A stretch of 64,000 bases of DNA from Chromobacterium sp. ATCC 53434 (GCF_002848345.1 NZ_CP025429.1:4960001-5024000); one strand, 5' to 3'. Positions 1 to 8,410 are shown, counted from the stretch's first letter. Program-made: numbers and translations. The notes: a model not told the origin generated them from the sequence alone.

Positions 1-1
1 C

Positions 2-622
2 GACAATATGACCGTCAGCGGTCTGACGCCGTCCAATCTGCTGGCGCAGACCGAGACCGCGGTGACGACGTCGCAGTCGGGCTTCTCGACGACCACGGTC
101 ACGTCCACCACGTATAACTGGCAGAGTCCGAACCCGCCGCTGAGCTGCGTCGTCGGCAGCACCTGCCCGACGCTGTACGGCTGGTATTACACGCTGGGCT
201 TCGCCGGCAGCGGCGCGCGGGCGCTGACCGATCCGCAGTTGTTCGCCGGCAATGTGGTGTACACCACTTTCACGCCGTCGTCGACGCCGTGCACCTCGGG
301 CGGGACGTCCTTCCTGATGTCGTCTAACTACATCACCGGCGCGCCGCCGACGCAGCCCTTCCTCGACGCCAATGGCGACGGCATCGTCAACAGCCTGGAT
401 GTGTACAACCAGTTGCCGGTGTCCGGCGTGCAGCTGGGCAGTTTCTTCGCGTCGACGCCGGCCTTCGTCACCTCCAACCAGGGTGGCTACAGCGCCAGCA
501 TCCTGGTCGGCGGCGGCAATAGTTCGAGCAACGGCAATTGCGCCAACGGCCAGCTCAGCTGCACCACCAGCAGTCCGTCGCAACAATTCTATTCCTGGAG
601 CGGCTGGTGGCAGATACAGTAG
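2..622 (+). CDS. PilY1/PilC-like type IV pilus protein, C-terminal part (5' truncated)
   Basis: The reading frame is open to the left edge, so only the last 206 residues are present. PilY1 proteins sit at the tip or assembly platform of type IV pili and control extension and adhesion. Three things point to this family. The two genes that follow encode pilin-like proteins. The fragment contains DANGDGIVNSLD, an EF-hand or dockerin-like calcium loop of the sort PilY1 uses. The end, FYSWSGWWQIQ, resembles the short Trp-containing C-terminus common in PilY1. The fragment is Ser/Thr/Gly-rich and has several cysteines, as expected for an exported protein. The beta-propeller domain would lie outside the window, so the assignment rests on context and the C-terminus. 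Confidence 0.65.
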   Translation, partial: DNMTVSGLTPSNLLAQTETAVTTSQSGFSTTTVTSTTYNWQSPNPPLSCVVGSTCPTLYGWYYTLGFAGSGARALTDPQLFAGNVVYTTFTPSSTPCTSGGTSFLMSSNYITGAPPTQPFLDANGDGIVNSLDVYNQLPVSGVQLGSFFASTPAFVTSNQGGYSASILVGGGNSSSNGNCANGQLSCTTSSPSQQFYSWSGWWQIQ

Positions 623-646
623 GCGTCAAACAAGAAAGGAATCGAC

Positions 647-1054
647 ATGCGGGGCATGAGCCTGGTGGAGTTGATGATCACGTTGGCGATAGTCGCCATC
701 CTGGCGTCGATCGCCTATCCGGTATATTCCAACTATGTGCAGCGATCGCGCCGCAGCGACGCCTGGCAGGCGCTGACGGCGGCGCAAGCGCAGATGGAGC
801 AGTGCTACGCGCAGTATTTCGCCTATAACAACGCGGCCTGCGCCGTGGCGACGACCTCGCCCAACGGCTACTACCAGGTGCAGATAGGCTCGGCCACCAC
901 CGCCAGCGGCTATGTGCTGACCGCCACGCCGGTGACGACCGGCCTGCAGGCCAACGACACCACCTGCAGCAGCCTCAACGTCACCAATAGCGGCGCCAAG
1001 AGTTCCGCCAACTCGCAGGGCACCGATACCAGCAACACCTGCTGGCCGCACTGA
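647..1054 (+). CDS. type IV pilin-like protein (PilE family minor pilin)
   Basis: A 135-residue prepilin. The leader is only MRG, followed by MSLVELMITLAIVAILASIA. This has Gly at -1 of the PilD cleavage site and Glu at +5 of the mature protein, the two diagnostic pilin residues, and a hydrophobic helix that packs in the pilus core. The globular part has cysteines near residues 50, 65, 107 and the C-terminus (TCWPH), consistent with a D-region disulfide. It lies 24 bp after the PilY1-like gene and 9 bp before another pilin-like gene, so all three probably form the end of a minor-pilin operon. The short length and position favour a minor pilin over the major subunit. Confidence 0.85.
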   Translation: MRGMSLVELMITLAIVAILASIAYPVYSNYVQRSRRSDAWQALTAAQAQMEQCYAQYFAYNNAACAVATTSPNGYYQVQIGSATTASGYVLTATPVTTGLQANDTTCSSLNVTNSGAKSSANSQGTDTSNTCWPH

Positions 1055-1063
1055 GGGGGACGC

Positions 1064-1618
1064 ATGCGAGCAAGGGGGAGCGGCTTCACGATGATAGAGA
1101 TGATGGTCACCATCGCGGTGCTGGCCATCCTGCTCACCGTCGGCCTGCCGGCCTGGCAGACCTTCGTCCAGAACGAGCGGCTGAACGCCATCCGCGACAA
1201 TATGATCAGCGCGCTGGGCCAGGCGCGCGGCACCGCGGTCAACGACGACAGCGTGGTCACCGTCTGCCCGTACAGCGCGGCTTCCGGCGGCAGCTGCGGC
1301 AGCAGCTGGAGCGCCGGCTGGATCATCATCGAGACGCTGGGCTCGTCGTCGACGGTGCTGGCGCGGCAGACGCTGTCCTACACCGGCGCGCCGACGATAG
1401 GCAGCCTGGCCACCGGCAGCGCCAGCGGCACGATAGCCAGCGTCAGCTTCAATCCGCGGCCGCCGTATGTCGCCGCCGCGCAGAGCGGCGATTTCCGCAT
1501 TTGCGACAACCGCGGCGCCAGTTACGCGCTGTCGTTCAATCTGCAGACCACCGGCTATGCCCAGGCGGCCGCCAGCACCGGCTACACGCTGGCCGGCGCG
1601 GCGCTCAGCTGCCCGTGA
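1064..1618 (+). CDS. FimT/GspH-family pseudopilin
   Basis: A 184-residue prepilin with leader MRARGSG and mature start FTMIEMMVTIAVLAILLTVG. The Gly(-1)/Phe(+1)/Glu(+5) pattern is processed by prepilin peptidase. The sequence after the helix (NERLNAIRDNMISALGQARGTAV) is typical of FimT/FimU/GspH minor pilins, which prime pilus assembly; some FimT proteins also bind DNA during transformation. Two Cys pairs (near residues 67 and 77, and near 147 and 183) could form disulfides. It follows the PilE-like gene by 9 bp. In many genomes fimT opens the minor-pilin cluster, whereas here it closes it. Confidence 0.82.
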   Translation: MRARGSGFTMIEMMVTIAVLAILLTVGLPAWQTFVQNERLNAIRDNMISALGQARGTAVNDDSVVTVCPYSAASGGSCGSSWSAGWIIIETLGSSSTVLARQTLSYTGAPTIGSLATGSASGTIASVSFNPRPPYVAAAQSGDFRICDNRGASYALSFNLQTTGYAQAAASTGYTLAGAALSCP

Positions 1619-1739
1619 GTTGCCGGGCTTGGGCAGGCGCCGGTGACGGTGGTATGCTTCGCGACTCATCCCGTTTTGATCGCGCCGCGCGGCCGCCATC
1701 GCTGCCGCCGTCCGCGCTGGTTTCTGCGCAAGGAAAAGC

Positions 1740-2240
1740 ATGACCTACCCGTCGCCGTCGTTTGAAGACAAGATTTGCCTGCCCGAGCAGCTGGCCGAGC
1801 GCCTGGCGGCCCTGCCGCGGCCTCTGGTGTTCACCAACGGCTGTTTCGACATCCTGCATCGCGGCCACGTCACCTATCTGGCCCAGGCGCGCGCGCTCGG
1901 CGCCAGCCTGGTGCTGGGCCTCAATACCGACGCGTCGGTCAAGCGCCAGGGCAAGGGCGACGACCGCCCGATCAATAATGAAATGAACAGGGCGGCGGTG
2001 CTGGCGGCGCTGGAATGCGTCAGCCTGGTCACCTGGTTCGACGCCGACACGCCGGCCGAGCTGATCGCGCTGATCCAGCCCGACGTGCTGGTCAAGGGCG
2101 GAGACTGGACCGTGGACAAGATCGTCGGCAGCGCGGAAACGCTGGCGCGCGGTGGCCAGGTGCACTCGATCCCGTTCCTGTTCGACACCTCGACGACCAA
2201 GACGCTGCAGAAAATCCGCGCGGCCGAGAGCAAGGCGTGA
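1740..2240 (+). CDS. rfaE2: D-glycero-beta-D-manno-heptose 1-phosphate adenylyltransferase
   Basis: A 166-residue nucleotidyltransferase that makes ADP-D-glycero-beta-D-manno-heptose for the LPS inner core in the cytosol. Visible family features are FTNGCFDILHRGHVTYL, with the HxGH nucleotide-binding motif near residue 40, GLNTDASVKRQGKG, and the end DTSTTKTLQKIR. It corresponds to the C-terminal half of E. coli HldE; the kinase half (RfaE1) is not fused here, as is usual in Betaproteobacteria. The stop codon overlaps the GTG start of birA (GTGA at 2237-2240), so the two are likely translationally coupled. Confidence 0.93.
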   Translation: MTYPSPSFEDKICLPEQLAERLAALPRPLVFTNGCFDILHRGHVTYLAQARALGASLVLGLNTDASVKRQGKGDDRPINNEMNRAAVLAALECVSLVTWFDADTPAELIALIQPDVLVKGGDWTVDKIVGSAETLARGGQVHSIPFLFDTSTTKTLQKIRAAESKA

Positions 2241-3202
2241 GCGAACACGCGTTCGCGGTGCTGCACCACCTGTCCGACGGCCGCTTTCATTCCGGCGAGG
2301 ATATCGCCAGGGCTTTGGGCTGTTCGCGCACGCTGGTGTGGCAGGCGGTGCACGCGATCGAGGCGGAGTTCGGACTTCAGGTGTTCAGCGTGCGCGGCCA
2401 GGGTTACCGGCTGGCGCGGCCGTTCGGCTGGCTGGACGTCGTCGCGATCCGCGCCGGCCTGTCGCCGGCGGCGGCCGAGGCGTTCACGCTGGCGGTGGCC
2501 GAGCGTACCGACTCCACCAATAGCCAGCTGATGGCGCGCGCCGGCAACGGCGGCCTGCACGGCCTGGTGCTGGCCTGCGAGCAGCAGACCGCCGGCCGCG
2601 GCCGGCTGGGCCGGCGCTGGCAGGCGCGGCTGGGATCGGGTCTGACCTTCTCGCTGTTGTGGCGCTTCGAGCGCGGCGTGGCCGAGCTGGCCGGCCTGTC
2701 GCTGACGGTCGGCGCGGCGCTGGCGCGCGCTTTGCGCGGGCTGGGCGCGCCGGTGGAATTGAAGTGGCCGAACGATGTGCTGCTGGACCGTCGCAAGTTG
2801 GCCGGCATCCTGATCGAGCTGTCCGGCGACGCGCTGGGGCCGGCGACGGTGGTGATAGGCATAGGCCTCAACGTCACCGATCCGGGCGATGTCGACCAGC
2901 CGGTGGCCACGCTGGAGCAGGCCGGCGTCGCGCCGGACCGCAACCGGGTGATGGCGGCATTGCTCAACGAGCTGGAGCCGGCGCTGGCGGCGTTCGACCG
3001 CGACGGTTTCGCGCCGCTGCGCGACGAATGGTGGCAACTGGCCGCCCATCGCGGCTCGCCGGTGCGGCTCAGCTTCTCGCATGGCGAGCCGGTGGACGGC
3101 ATCGCGTGCGGCGTGGCCGACAACGGCGCGCTGCAGGTGGAGACGGCGACCGGCATGCGCACCTTTCATGTCGGCGAAGTCAGTCTGAGAGCCTATTCAT
3201 GA
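2237..3202 (+). CDS. birA: bifunctional biotin--[acetyl-CoA-carboxylase] ligase / biotin operon repressor
   Basis: A 321-residue protein activating biotin with ATP and attaching it to biotin carboxyl carrier protein. Residues about 1-60 form a winged helix (HSGEDIARALGCSRTLVWQAV), so it may also repress biotin genes. The catalytic core contains TDSTNSQLM, the biotinyl-AMP loop AGRGRLGRRW, and KWPNDVLLDRRKLAGILIE. An SH3-like C-terminal domain follows. I chose the GTG at 2237 because it overlaps the rfaE2 stop and begins exactly where family similarity starts; upstream in-frame sequence is the shadow of rfaE2. The birA-coaX pairing is common in Neisseriales and other Betaproteobacteria. Confidence 0.93.
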   Translation: MSEHAFAVLHHLSDGRFHSGEDIARALGCSRTLVWQAVHAIEAEFGLQVFSVRGQGYRLARPFGWLDVVAIRAGLSPAAAEAFTLAVAERTDSTNSQLMARAGNGGLHGLVLACEQQTAGRGRLGRRWQARLGSGLTFSLLWRFERGVAELAGLSLTVGAALARALRGLGAPVELKWPNDVLLDRRKLAGILIELSGDALGPATVVIGIGLNVTDPGDVDQPVATLEQAGVAPDRNRVMAALLNELEPALAAFDRDGFAPLRDEWWQLAAHRGSPVRLSFSHGEPVDGIACGVADNGALQVETATGMRTFHVGEVSLRAYS

Positions 3203-3248
3203 TTTTTTTCCGGCATCGACCGTTTTCTGCTGGACGCAGGGCGCGCGA

Positions 3249-3962
3249 ATGAAATTGCTGATAGACGCCGGCAACAGCCGGGTGAAATGGGCGGTATACC
3301 AGGACGCCGACTGCGTGTCGCGCGGCGCCGCCGAGCATCACGAGCTGGCCGACCTGGCCGAAGTCTGGCGCGCGTTGCCGCTGGAGGGCGCCTGGCTGTC
3401 GTCGGTGGCGAGGCGCGAGGTGGTCGACGCCTTGACCGCGGCCGCGCCGTGTCCGCTGCACCGGGTCTATGCCGAGAGCCGCTTCGGCGACGTGTGTAAC
3501 CATTATCGCAACACCGCCGAGCAAGGCGCCGACCGCTGGCTGGCGGTGCTGGCTGCGCGCGAGATCTGCCGCGACGACGTCGTCGTCGCCTGCGCCGGCA
3601 CCGCGCTGACGGTGGAGACGCTGACCGCCGAGGGCGACTATCTGGGCGGGCTGATCCTGCCCGGCCACGGCCTGATGCTGCAAAGCCTGGCGCAGGGCAC
3701 CGCCAATCTGGACCGACAGGCCGGCGCCATCGTCGATTTTCCGCAAGGCACGCAGGACGCGCTGGCCAGCGGCGCGATGGCGGCGCTGACCGGGGCGATA
3801 GAAGGGCAGCGGCGACGCCTGGCCGACCGTACCGGCCGCGCGCCGGCCACGGTGATTCTGACTGGCGGCGACGCCGCCCGCATCGCGCCTTGGCTCGCGG
3901 CGCCGTTGCAGATCGTGGATAATCTGGTCCTCATGGGTCTACTCAAGGTGGCGAACGCGTGA
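3249..3962 (+). CDS. coaX: type III pantothenate kinase
   Basis: A 237-residue enzyme performing the first step of CoA synthesis, ATP-dependent phosphorylation of pantothenate. The type III (CoaX) family is recognised by the N-terminal phosphate loop LLIDAGNSRVKWAV, the central GADRWLAVLAA, CAGTALTVETLT, the GGLILPG motif and TGGDA near the end. It is an ASKHA-fold enzyme that usually needs a monovalent cation and is insensitive to CoA feedback. It starts 46 bp after birA, and its stop codon overlaps the start of the SPOR-domain gene. Confidence 0.95.
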   Translation: MKLLIDAGNSRVKWAVYQDADCVSRGAAEHHELADLAEVWRALPLEGAWLSSVARREVVDALTAAAPCPLHRVYAESRFGDVCNHYRNTAEQGADRWLAVLAAREICRDDVVVACAGTALTVETLTAEGDYLGGLILPGHGLMLQSLAQGTANLDRQAGAIVDFPQGTQDALASGAMAALTGAIEGQRRRLADRTGRAPATVILTGGDAARIAPWLAAPLQIVDNLVLMGLLKVANA

Positions 3963-4771
3963 TGAAGTGGTTTGTGGCGCTGGTGATCGTGCTGAATCTG
4001 GTGGTGGCGATGTATGGCTCGTTGAAGCAGCGGCCGCCGCTGGACGTGCATGCCCAGGAAGTCAGTCCGGGGCAGGTGAAACTGTTGCCGGCCAACTGGA
4101 CGCCGGACGCGTCGGCGCCCAAGGCGCAGGCCAGCGCGCCCGTCGCCAAGCCGGCCGCCTCGGCGCCGGCGGCCAAGACCGTCGCCAGCGCGGCCAAGGC
4201 CCAGCTTCCGGCCAAGCCGGCGGCCAAGGCCGAGGCGTCGAAACCGTCCGCCAAGGCCAAGCCGGCGCCGCAGGACAAGCCGGCCGCGGCCGCTGTCGAG
4301 CCGGCCAAGCTGGCCTGCTACCGCTGGGGCGGTTTGAACGACAGCCTGCTGGCGCGGGTCAGGGGCGGGGTGCCGACGCTGAAGCTGAAGCCGGCCCAGA
4401 TGTCGGAGGACAGCAAGCAGGAGAGCAAGGGGTCCGGCCGTCTGTGGGTCTATTATCCGCCGCTGGCCACCCAGGCCGAAACCAAGACGCTGTCGGCCGA
4501 GTTGAAGGACAAGGGCTTCGACAACTACATCGTCAGCAGCGACGAGTTCAAGGGCAATCTGTCGCTGGGGCTGTTCGGCAAGGAAGACGCCGCCAAGACG
4601 CTGGTGGCGCGCCTGAAGGCCGCCGGCTACGACAAGGCGGTGATCAAGTCCAAGGACCAGCCGTCGCACCAGACCACGCTGACCTTCAAGGATCTGGACG
4701 CGGCGCAGGCCGAGCATCTGAGGGCGTTGCAGAAGCGGCTGACGCCGGGCATCGCGCTGAAGGGCTGCTGA
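3962..4771 (+). CDS. SPOR-domain membrane protein
   Basis: A 269-residue protein with one N-terminal membrane helix (MKWFVALVIVLNLVVAMYG), an Ala/Lys/Pro-rich flexible segment (residues about 45-115) and a C-terminal SPOR-like domain (residues about 155-240). The domain includes LWVYYPPLATQAETKTLSAELKDKGFDNYIV and the FGKEDAAKTLVARLKAAGY repeat. SPOR domains bind denuded septal peptidoglycan, so a periplasmic, division-linked role is likely; the specific function is unknown. The ATG at 3962 overlaps the coaX stop; a GTG one codon upstream is an alternative. It is the last gene of the birA-coaX run and is followed by a good terminator. Confidence 0.85.
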   Translation: MKWFVALVIVLNLVVAMYGSLKQRPPLDVHAQEVSPGQVKLLPANWTPDASAPKAQASAPVAKPAASAPAAKTVASAAKAQLPAKPAAKAEASKPSAKAKPAPQDKPAAAAVEPAKLACYRWGGLNDSLLARVRGGVPTLKLKPAQMSEDSKQESKGSGRLWVYYPPLATQAETKTLSAELKDKGFDNYIVSSDEFKGNLSLGLFGKEDAAKTLVARLKAAGYDKAVIKSKDQPSHQTTLTFKDLDAAQAEHLRALQKRLTPGIALKGC

Positions 4772-4833
4772 GCGCGGCGGCGAAGCTTGATCCGGCGGCT
4801 TGCCAAGCGGGCATGTCGCAGCGCAGTATCGAC

Positions 4834-4858
4834 AACGGCGACGACAGGTCGCCGTTTT
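4834..4858 (+). terminator. intrinsic terminator after the SPOR-domain gene
   Basis: A perfect 9-bp stem (AACGGCGAC / GTCGCCGTT) with loop GACAG, followed by a short T run. It ends 16 bp before the DUF1275 start codon, so that gene probably has little leader of its own or relies on read-through. Confidence 0.75.
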
Positions 4859-4874
4859 GCTTGCCAGGCTTCCG

Positions 4875-5681
4875 ATGACCCGACACGCCCACATCACCCG
4901 CCTGCTGGACCGCGGCCGCTTCAACGACAGGGTATTGCGCCAGCTGGGCTGGGCGATGGCCTTCATCGCCGGCGCGATCAACGCCGGCGGCTTTCTGGCG
5001 GTGCACCGCTACACCTCGCACGTGTCCGGCGTGGTTTCCGGCATGGCCGACGCCTGGGCCACCGGCGAGATCCGGCTGGCGCTGTCGCTGCTGGTGATGC
5101 TGTGCTGTTTCGTCGTCGGCGCGATGCACAGCACCTGGCTGATCCTGTGGGCGCGGCGGCAGCGGCTGCGCGGCGGCTACGGCGTGTCGATGATGGAGGA
5201 AGCGTTGCTGCTGCTGGTGTTCGGCCTGCTGGGCGCCGGATTGTCCTTGCACAAGGGCCTGTTCACGCCGCCGACGGTGATGCTGCTGTGCTTCATCATG
5301 GGCATGCACAACACCATCGTCACCAAGCTGTCCGGCGGCCTGTTGCGCAGCACCCACATGACCGGCATCGCCACCGATCTCGGCATCGAGCTGGCCAAGA
5401 TGAGCTACTACAACCGCGAGCGCCACTCCCGGGTGGCCGCGGTGCGCGCCAACGGCAAGAAATTCCGCGTCTACGCGCTGATCTTGCTGGCCTTCTTCGT
5501 CGGCGGCGTGGTCGGCGCGCTGGGCTTCAAGCACCTGGGTTTCGGCTTCACGCTGCCCTTGGCGCTGTTTCTGTTTCTGCTGGGTCTCAGGCCTGCCTGG
5601 TACGACGTCAGGCTGCGCTGGCGCTGGTGGCGCGGCCGCCGGGCGTCGCGGCGCGCGCGCCATCGGCAGCTGGCGTCTTGA
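4875..5681 (+). CDS. DUF1275 (YoaK-like) membrane protein
   Basis: A 268-residue polytopic protein with about six predicted membrane helices. Features typical of DUF1275 are GAINAGGFLAVHRYTSHVSG near residue 30, GMHNTIVTKLSGG..RSTHMTGIATDLGIEL (residues about 140-170), and the final helices before an Arg-rich tail. The family's transported substrate or role is not established. I placed the start at the ATG at 4875 rather than the upstream in-frame ATG at 4800, because the latter would run through the terminator hairpin. Confidence 0.85.
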   Translation: MTRHAHITRLLDRGRFNDRVLRQLGWAMAFIAGAINAGGFLAVHRYTSHVSGVVSGMADAWATGEIRLALSLLVMLCCFVVGAMHSTWLILWARRQRLRGGYGVSMMEEALLLLVFGLLGAGLSLHKGLFTPPTVMLLCFIMGMHNTIVTKLSGGLLRSTHMTGIATDLGIELAKMSYYNRERHSRVAAVRANGKKFRVYALILLAFFVGGVVGALGFKHLGFGFTLPLALFLFLLGLRPAWYDVRLRWRWWRGRRASRRARHRQLAS

Positions 5682-5811
5682 GGCCGCGATTTCCGCCATT
5701 CGGCCCGCCGTTTTTAGTCTTTACTTGGACGTATCGCGCCATCGCGGCACACTGCGGGTTTTCCGCGCCACGGGGCGCGGCAGCCTCAAGCCGTCGGCTG
5801 TGCACGATGGA

Positions 5812-5915
5812 CGGCAGAAGGGCATAGGCGACGCGCCGGTCTACGTGACCTTCGACATCGACTGTCTGAACCCGTCCGCGGCGCCGCTCCCCGGCAAGGG
5901 CGCGGCGTTTTTCAT
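5812..5915 (+). pseudogene. agmatinase/arginase-family (speB) remnant
   Basis: In the frame starting at 5821 the sequence reads GIGDAPVYVTFDIDCLNPSAAP. This closely matches the ureohydrolase signature that carries the manganese-binding DxD (E. coli SpeB has VYLTFDIDCLDPAFAP). Only about 22 residues are recognisable; nothing upstream or downstream continues the enzyme. Directly after it a CGCCGC/GCGGCG stem (5882-5907) with five T's looks like the old terminator, so an internal deletion may have joined the signature region to the 3' end. It lies between DUF1275 and cobS. Confidence 0.75.
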
Positions 5916-5932
5916 TCCGCGATCGACGCGCT

Positions 5933-6664
5933 TCAGATCCAGGCCGGAACCGGTAGCAACAACAGGCCCAGCATCGTGATCTCGCACAGCTCGACGCCGG
6001 CGCCCAGGCAGTCGCCGGTCATGCCGCCGAGGCGGCGCTTCAGGAAGGCCCGCCAGGCCAGGCCGGCCAGCGGGGCCAGCAGCAGCGCCGGGGCCAGCCA
6101 GGCCGACAGCGCCAGCAGCGCGACCAGGTTCAGCGCCATGCCGGCCCGGTCGCGGCTCCAGGCGAAGCGCTCGCCGCTGCCCGGCGCGATGGCCGGCAGC
6201 GTCGCCGACCAGACGACGGCGAAGGCGCGCGCCCAGGCCGGCACCAGCAGCAGCGCCCAGGCCGGGCCGCCCTGGCGTGCGAGCAGCATCAGCAGCACCA
6301 GCTTGCAGGCGACGGCCAGAATCAGCGCCAGCACGCCGAAGCTGCCCAGGTGCGGGTCCTTCAGCACCTCGAAAAAGCGTTCGCGCGAACGGTGGGACGC
6401 GCCCAGCGCGTCGGCCAGATCGGCCAGGCCGTCCAGGTGCAGGCCGCCGGTGACGCCGACCCAGACCAGCAGCGCCAGCAGCGCCGCCAGCCACGGGTCG
6501 ACCAGGCCGCCCAGCCGCAGCGCCGCCAGCAGCAGCGCGCCGACGATGAGGCCGACGGCGGGAAACCAGCGCGCGCTGGCCGCCAGCCACTCGGGCCGGA
6601 AATCGGCCAGCTGCGGCGTCGGCAGCCGGGTCAGGAACTGCACCGCCAGTATCAGTCCGCGCAT
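5933..6664 (-). CDS. cobS: adenosylcobinamide-GDP ribazoletransferase (cobalamin synthase)
   Basis: A 243-residue inner-membrane enzyme joining adenosylcobinamide-GDP with alpha-ribazole (phosphate) to finish the cobalamin nucleotide loop. The family signature LHLDGLADLADAL, with metal-binding Asp residues, lies near residue 75, after FLTRLPTP at the N-terminus and LKDPHLGSFG near residue 100. The rest is five to six hydrophobic helices. It is the last gene of a leftward cobT-cobC-cobS operon and its start overlaps the cobC 3' end by 13 bp. Confidence 0.95.
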   Translation of the reverse strand: MRGLILAVQFLTRLPTPQLADFRPEWLAASARWFPAVGLIVGALLLAALRLGGLVDPWLAALLALLVWVGVTGGLHLDGLADLADALGASHRSRERFFEVLKDPHLGSFGVLALILAVACKLVLLMLLARQGGPAWALLLVPAWARAFAVVWSATLPAIAPGSGERFAWSRDRAGMALNLVALLALSAWLAPALLLAPLAGLAWRAFLKRRLGGMTGDCLGAGVELCEITMLGLLLLPVPAWI

Positions 6665-7254
6665 GAGGACTCCAGCCGCAGCAAATAGGGCGGGTGACCC
6701 TCCAGCATCGACAGCTGGACGAAGCCGCCGCGCTGCACCGTCATCAGCTTGGCCACCGCGAACTCAGTGCCGAACAGCTCCGCCATCAGCACCGTGATCA
6801 CGCCGCCGTGCGTCACCAGCAGCCGGTGGCTGCCGCGCGCCTCGGTCATCCAGTCGGCCAGGCCGGCCAACACCCGGGTGCGGAACTGCTCGAAACTCTC
6901 GCCGCCGGGCGGGCTGAGCCGGCCCTCGGCCAGCTCGCCGCCCCAGCCGGGGTGGGTCTGCTCGAGTTCGGCCAGCGGCTGGCCGTCCCAGTGGCCGAAA
7001 TCCATTTCGGCGAAGCGCGGGTCCACTTTCAGCGTCAGCGAACCGGACAGCGCCTGCTTGACGGCGAACTCGCGGCAACGCTGCAGCGGCGAGCTGGCGA
7101 TGCTGGTGACCGGCGCGAGATTGCTGATCCGCTGCCAGCTGCGGGCCAGCTGCTGGTGTCCGAGCTCGGTCAGCGGCAGGTCGGTCAGGCCGATCAGCCG
7201 GCCGTCGTGCTCGATGTCGCCGTGCCGCAGCAGCGTCAGGGTATAGGGGTTCAT
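6652..7254 (-). CDS. cobC: alpha-ribazole phosphatase, histidine phosphatase family
   Basis: A 200-residue phosphoglycerate-mutase-like phosphatase that removes the phosphate from alpha-ribazole 5'-phosphate or adenosylcobalamin 5'-phosphate. It shows the catalytic LLRHGDIE near residue 10, SSPLQRCREFA, FAEMDFGHWDGQ and the second histidine in LVTHGGVITVLMAELFG. The chosen ATG at 7254 overlaps the cobT stop (ATGA), which supports the start and translational coupling. Its place between cobT and cobS makes the cobalamin role more likely than a general phosphatase role. Confidence 0.92.
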   Translation of the reverse strand: MNPYTLTLLRHGDIEHDGRLIGLTDLPLTELGHQQLARSWQRISNLAPVTSIASSPLQRCREFAVKQALSGSLTLKVDPRFAEMDFGHWDGQPLAELEQTHPGWGGELAEGRLSPPGGESFEQFRTRVLAGLADWMTEARGSHRLLVTHGGVITVLMAELFGTEFAVAKLMTVQRGGFVQLSMLEGHPPYLLRLESSCAD

Positions 7255-8285
7255 GCCGACTTGCCGCTGATGCCGGCTTGTTCGAAGGTGGCCATGCCGT
7301 TGTGCAATTGTACCGCCAACCGCAGCAGCGGCACGCAGACGGCGGCGCCGGAGCCTTCGCCGAGGCGCATGCCCAAGTCCAGCAGCGGCCGCAGCCGCAG
7401 CGCTTCCAGCGCCAGATCGTGGCCGGTTTCGGCCGAACGGTGGCTGGCCAGCAGCCAGTCGTGCAGCGACGGTTCGATGCTCTGGGCGCACAGCGCGGCG
7501 GCGCTGGCGATGAAGCCGTCCACCAGCGACGGCACGCCGAGGCGGGCGCCCTCCAGATAGAAGCCGGCCATCGCGGCGATTTCCAGGCCGCCCAGTTCGG
7601 CCAAGGTGTCCTGGCCGCTGAGGTTTTCCCAGGCCACCCGCGCCAGCGCGGTCTTGACCGCGCGCAGTTTGTTGGCCAGGCCGGCGTCGTCGATGCCGGT
7701 GCCGCGGCCGACCGCCTGCTCCGGCGCCGCGCCGCTCAGCCGGCAGATCAGCGCCGCCGACGCGGTGGTGTTGCCTATGCCCATGTCGCCGGCGATCAAC
7801 AGATTGGCGCCGGCTTCCACCGCGCGGCGGGCGGCGGCGCGGCCGGCCTCCAGCGCGGCCTCGGCCTCGTCGGGGCTCATCGCCGACTGGCGCGCCAGAT
7901 TCTGGCTGCCGGGGCGGACCTTGGCGTGGACGATGGGCAGCGCCGACACGTCGCCGGCGACGCCGACGTCGACCACCTCCAGCCGCGCGTCCAGCGCGCG
8001 CGCCAGCACGCAGATGGCGGCGCCGCCGTTGGCGAAATTGCGCACCATCTCGGTGGTGACCGCCGACGGAAACGCCGATACGCCCTCGGCGGTGACGCCG
8101 TGGTCGCCGGCGAAGACGGTGATGGCCGGACGCAGTTCTTCCGGGCAGGCGCGACCCTGCCAGGCGGCGAAGCGGCAGGCCAGCTCCTCCAGCTGCCCCA
8201 GGCTGCCGGGCGGCTTGGTGAGGACGGCTTGTCGGGCGCGGGCGGCGTCGCGGGCGGAAAGATCCAGTGGCTTGCTGCTGTTCAT
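7251..8285 (-). CDS. cobT: nicotinate-nucleotide--dimethylbenzimidazole phosphoribosyltransferase
   Basis: A 344-residue cytosolic enzyme that makes alpha-ribazole 5'-phosphate from nicotinate mononucleotide and a lower-ligand base such as 5,6-dimethylbenzimidazole. Family motifs in order are LTKPPGSLGQLEELA, FAGDHGVTAEGVSAFP, MVRNFANGGAAICVLAR, GDMGIGNTTASAA, and MRLGEGSGA holding the catalytic glutamate. It is the first gene of the leftward cob operon and is divergent from the riboswitch-btuB transcript, which starts about 130 bp away. I see no riboswitch on its own strand. Confidence 0.95.
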   Translation of the reverse strand: MNSSKPLDLSARDAARARQAVLTKPPGSLGQLEELACRFAAWQGRACPEELRPAITVFAGDHGVTAEGVSAFPSAVTTEMVRNFANGGAAICVLARALDARLEVVDVGVAGDVSALPIVHAKVRPGSQNLARQSAMSPDEAEAALEAGRAAARRAVEAGANLLIAGDMGIGNTTASAALICRLSGAAPEQAVGRGTGIDDAGLANKLRAVKTALARVAWENLSGQDTLAELGGLEIAAMAGFYLEGARLGVPSLVDGFIASAAALCAQSIEPSLHDWLLASHRSAETGHDLALEALRLRPLLDLGMRLGEGSGAAVCVPLLRLAVQLHNGMATFEQAGISGKSA

Positions 8286-8410
8286 GGTTTGGGCCTGCTT
8301 AGGGATGGACGCGAGTCCGGGAATAGAGGGGCTGCGCTGTTCGCAACAGGATCTTGAACAGGCTCTAAGCATATTACCGCTTGACCGGTGCCGCCAAAAG
8401 TCCGGCAAGG

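Noticed and set aside
626..1741. Long minus-strand open frame of 371 codons across the pilin genes
   Set aside because: It is the antisense shadow of GC-rich plus-strand genes; its translation is Arg/Ala/Gly-rich without any domain, and the pilin genes on the other strand are well supported.
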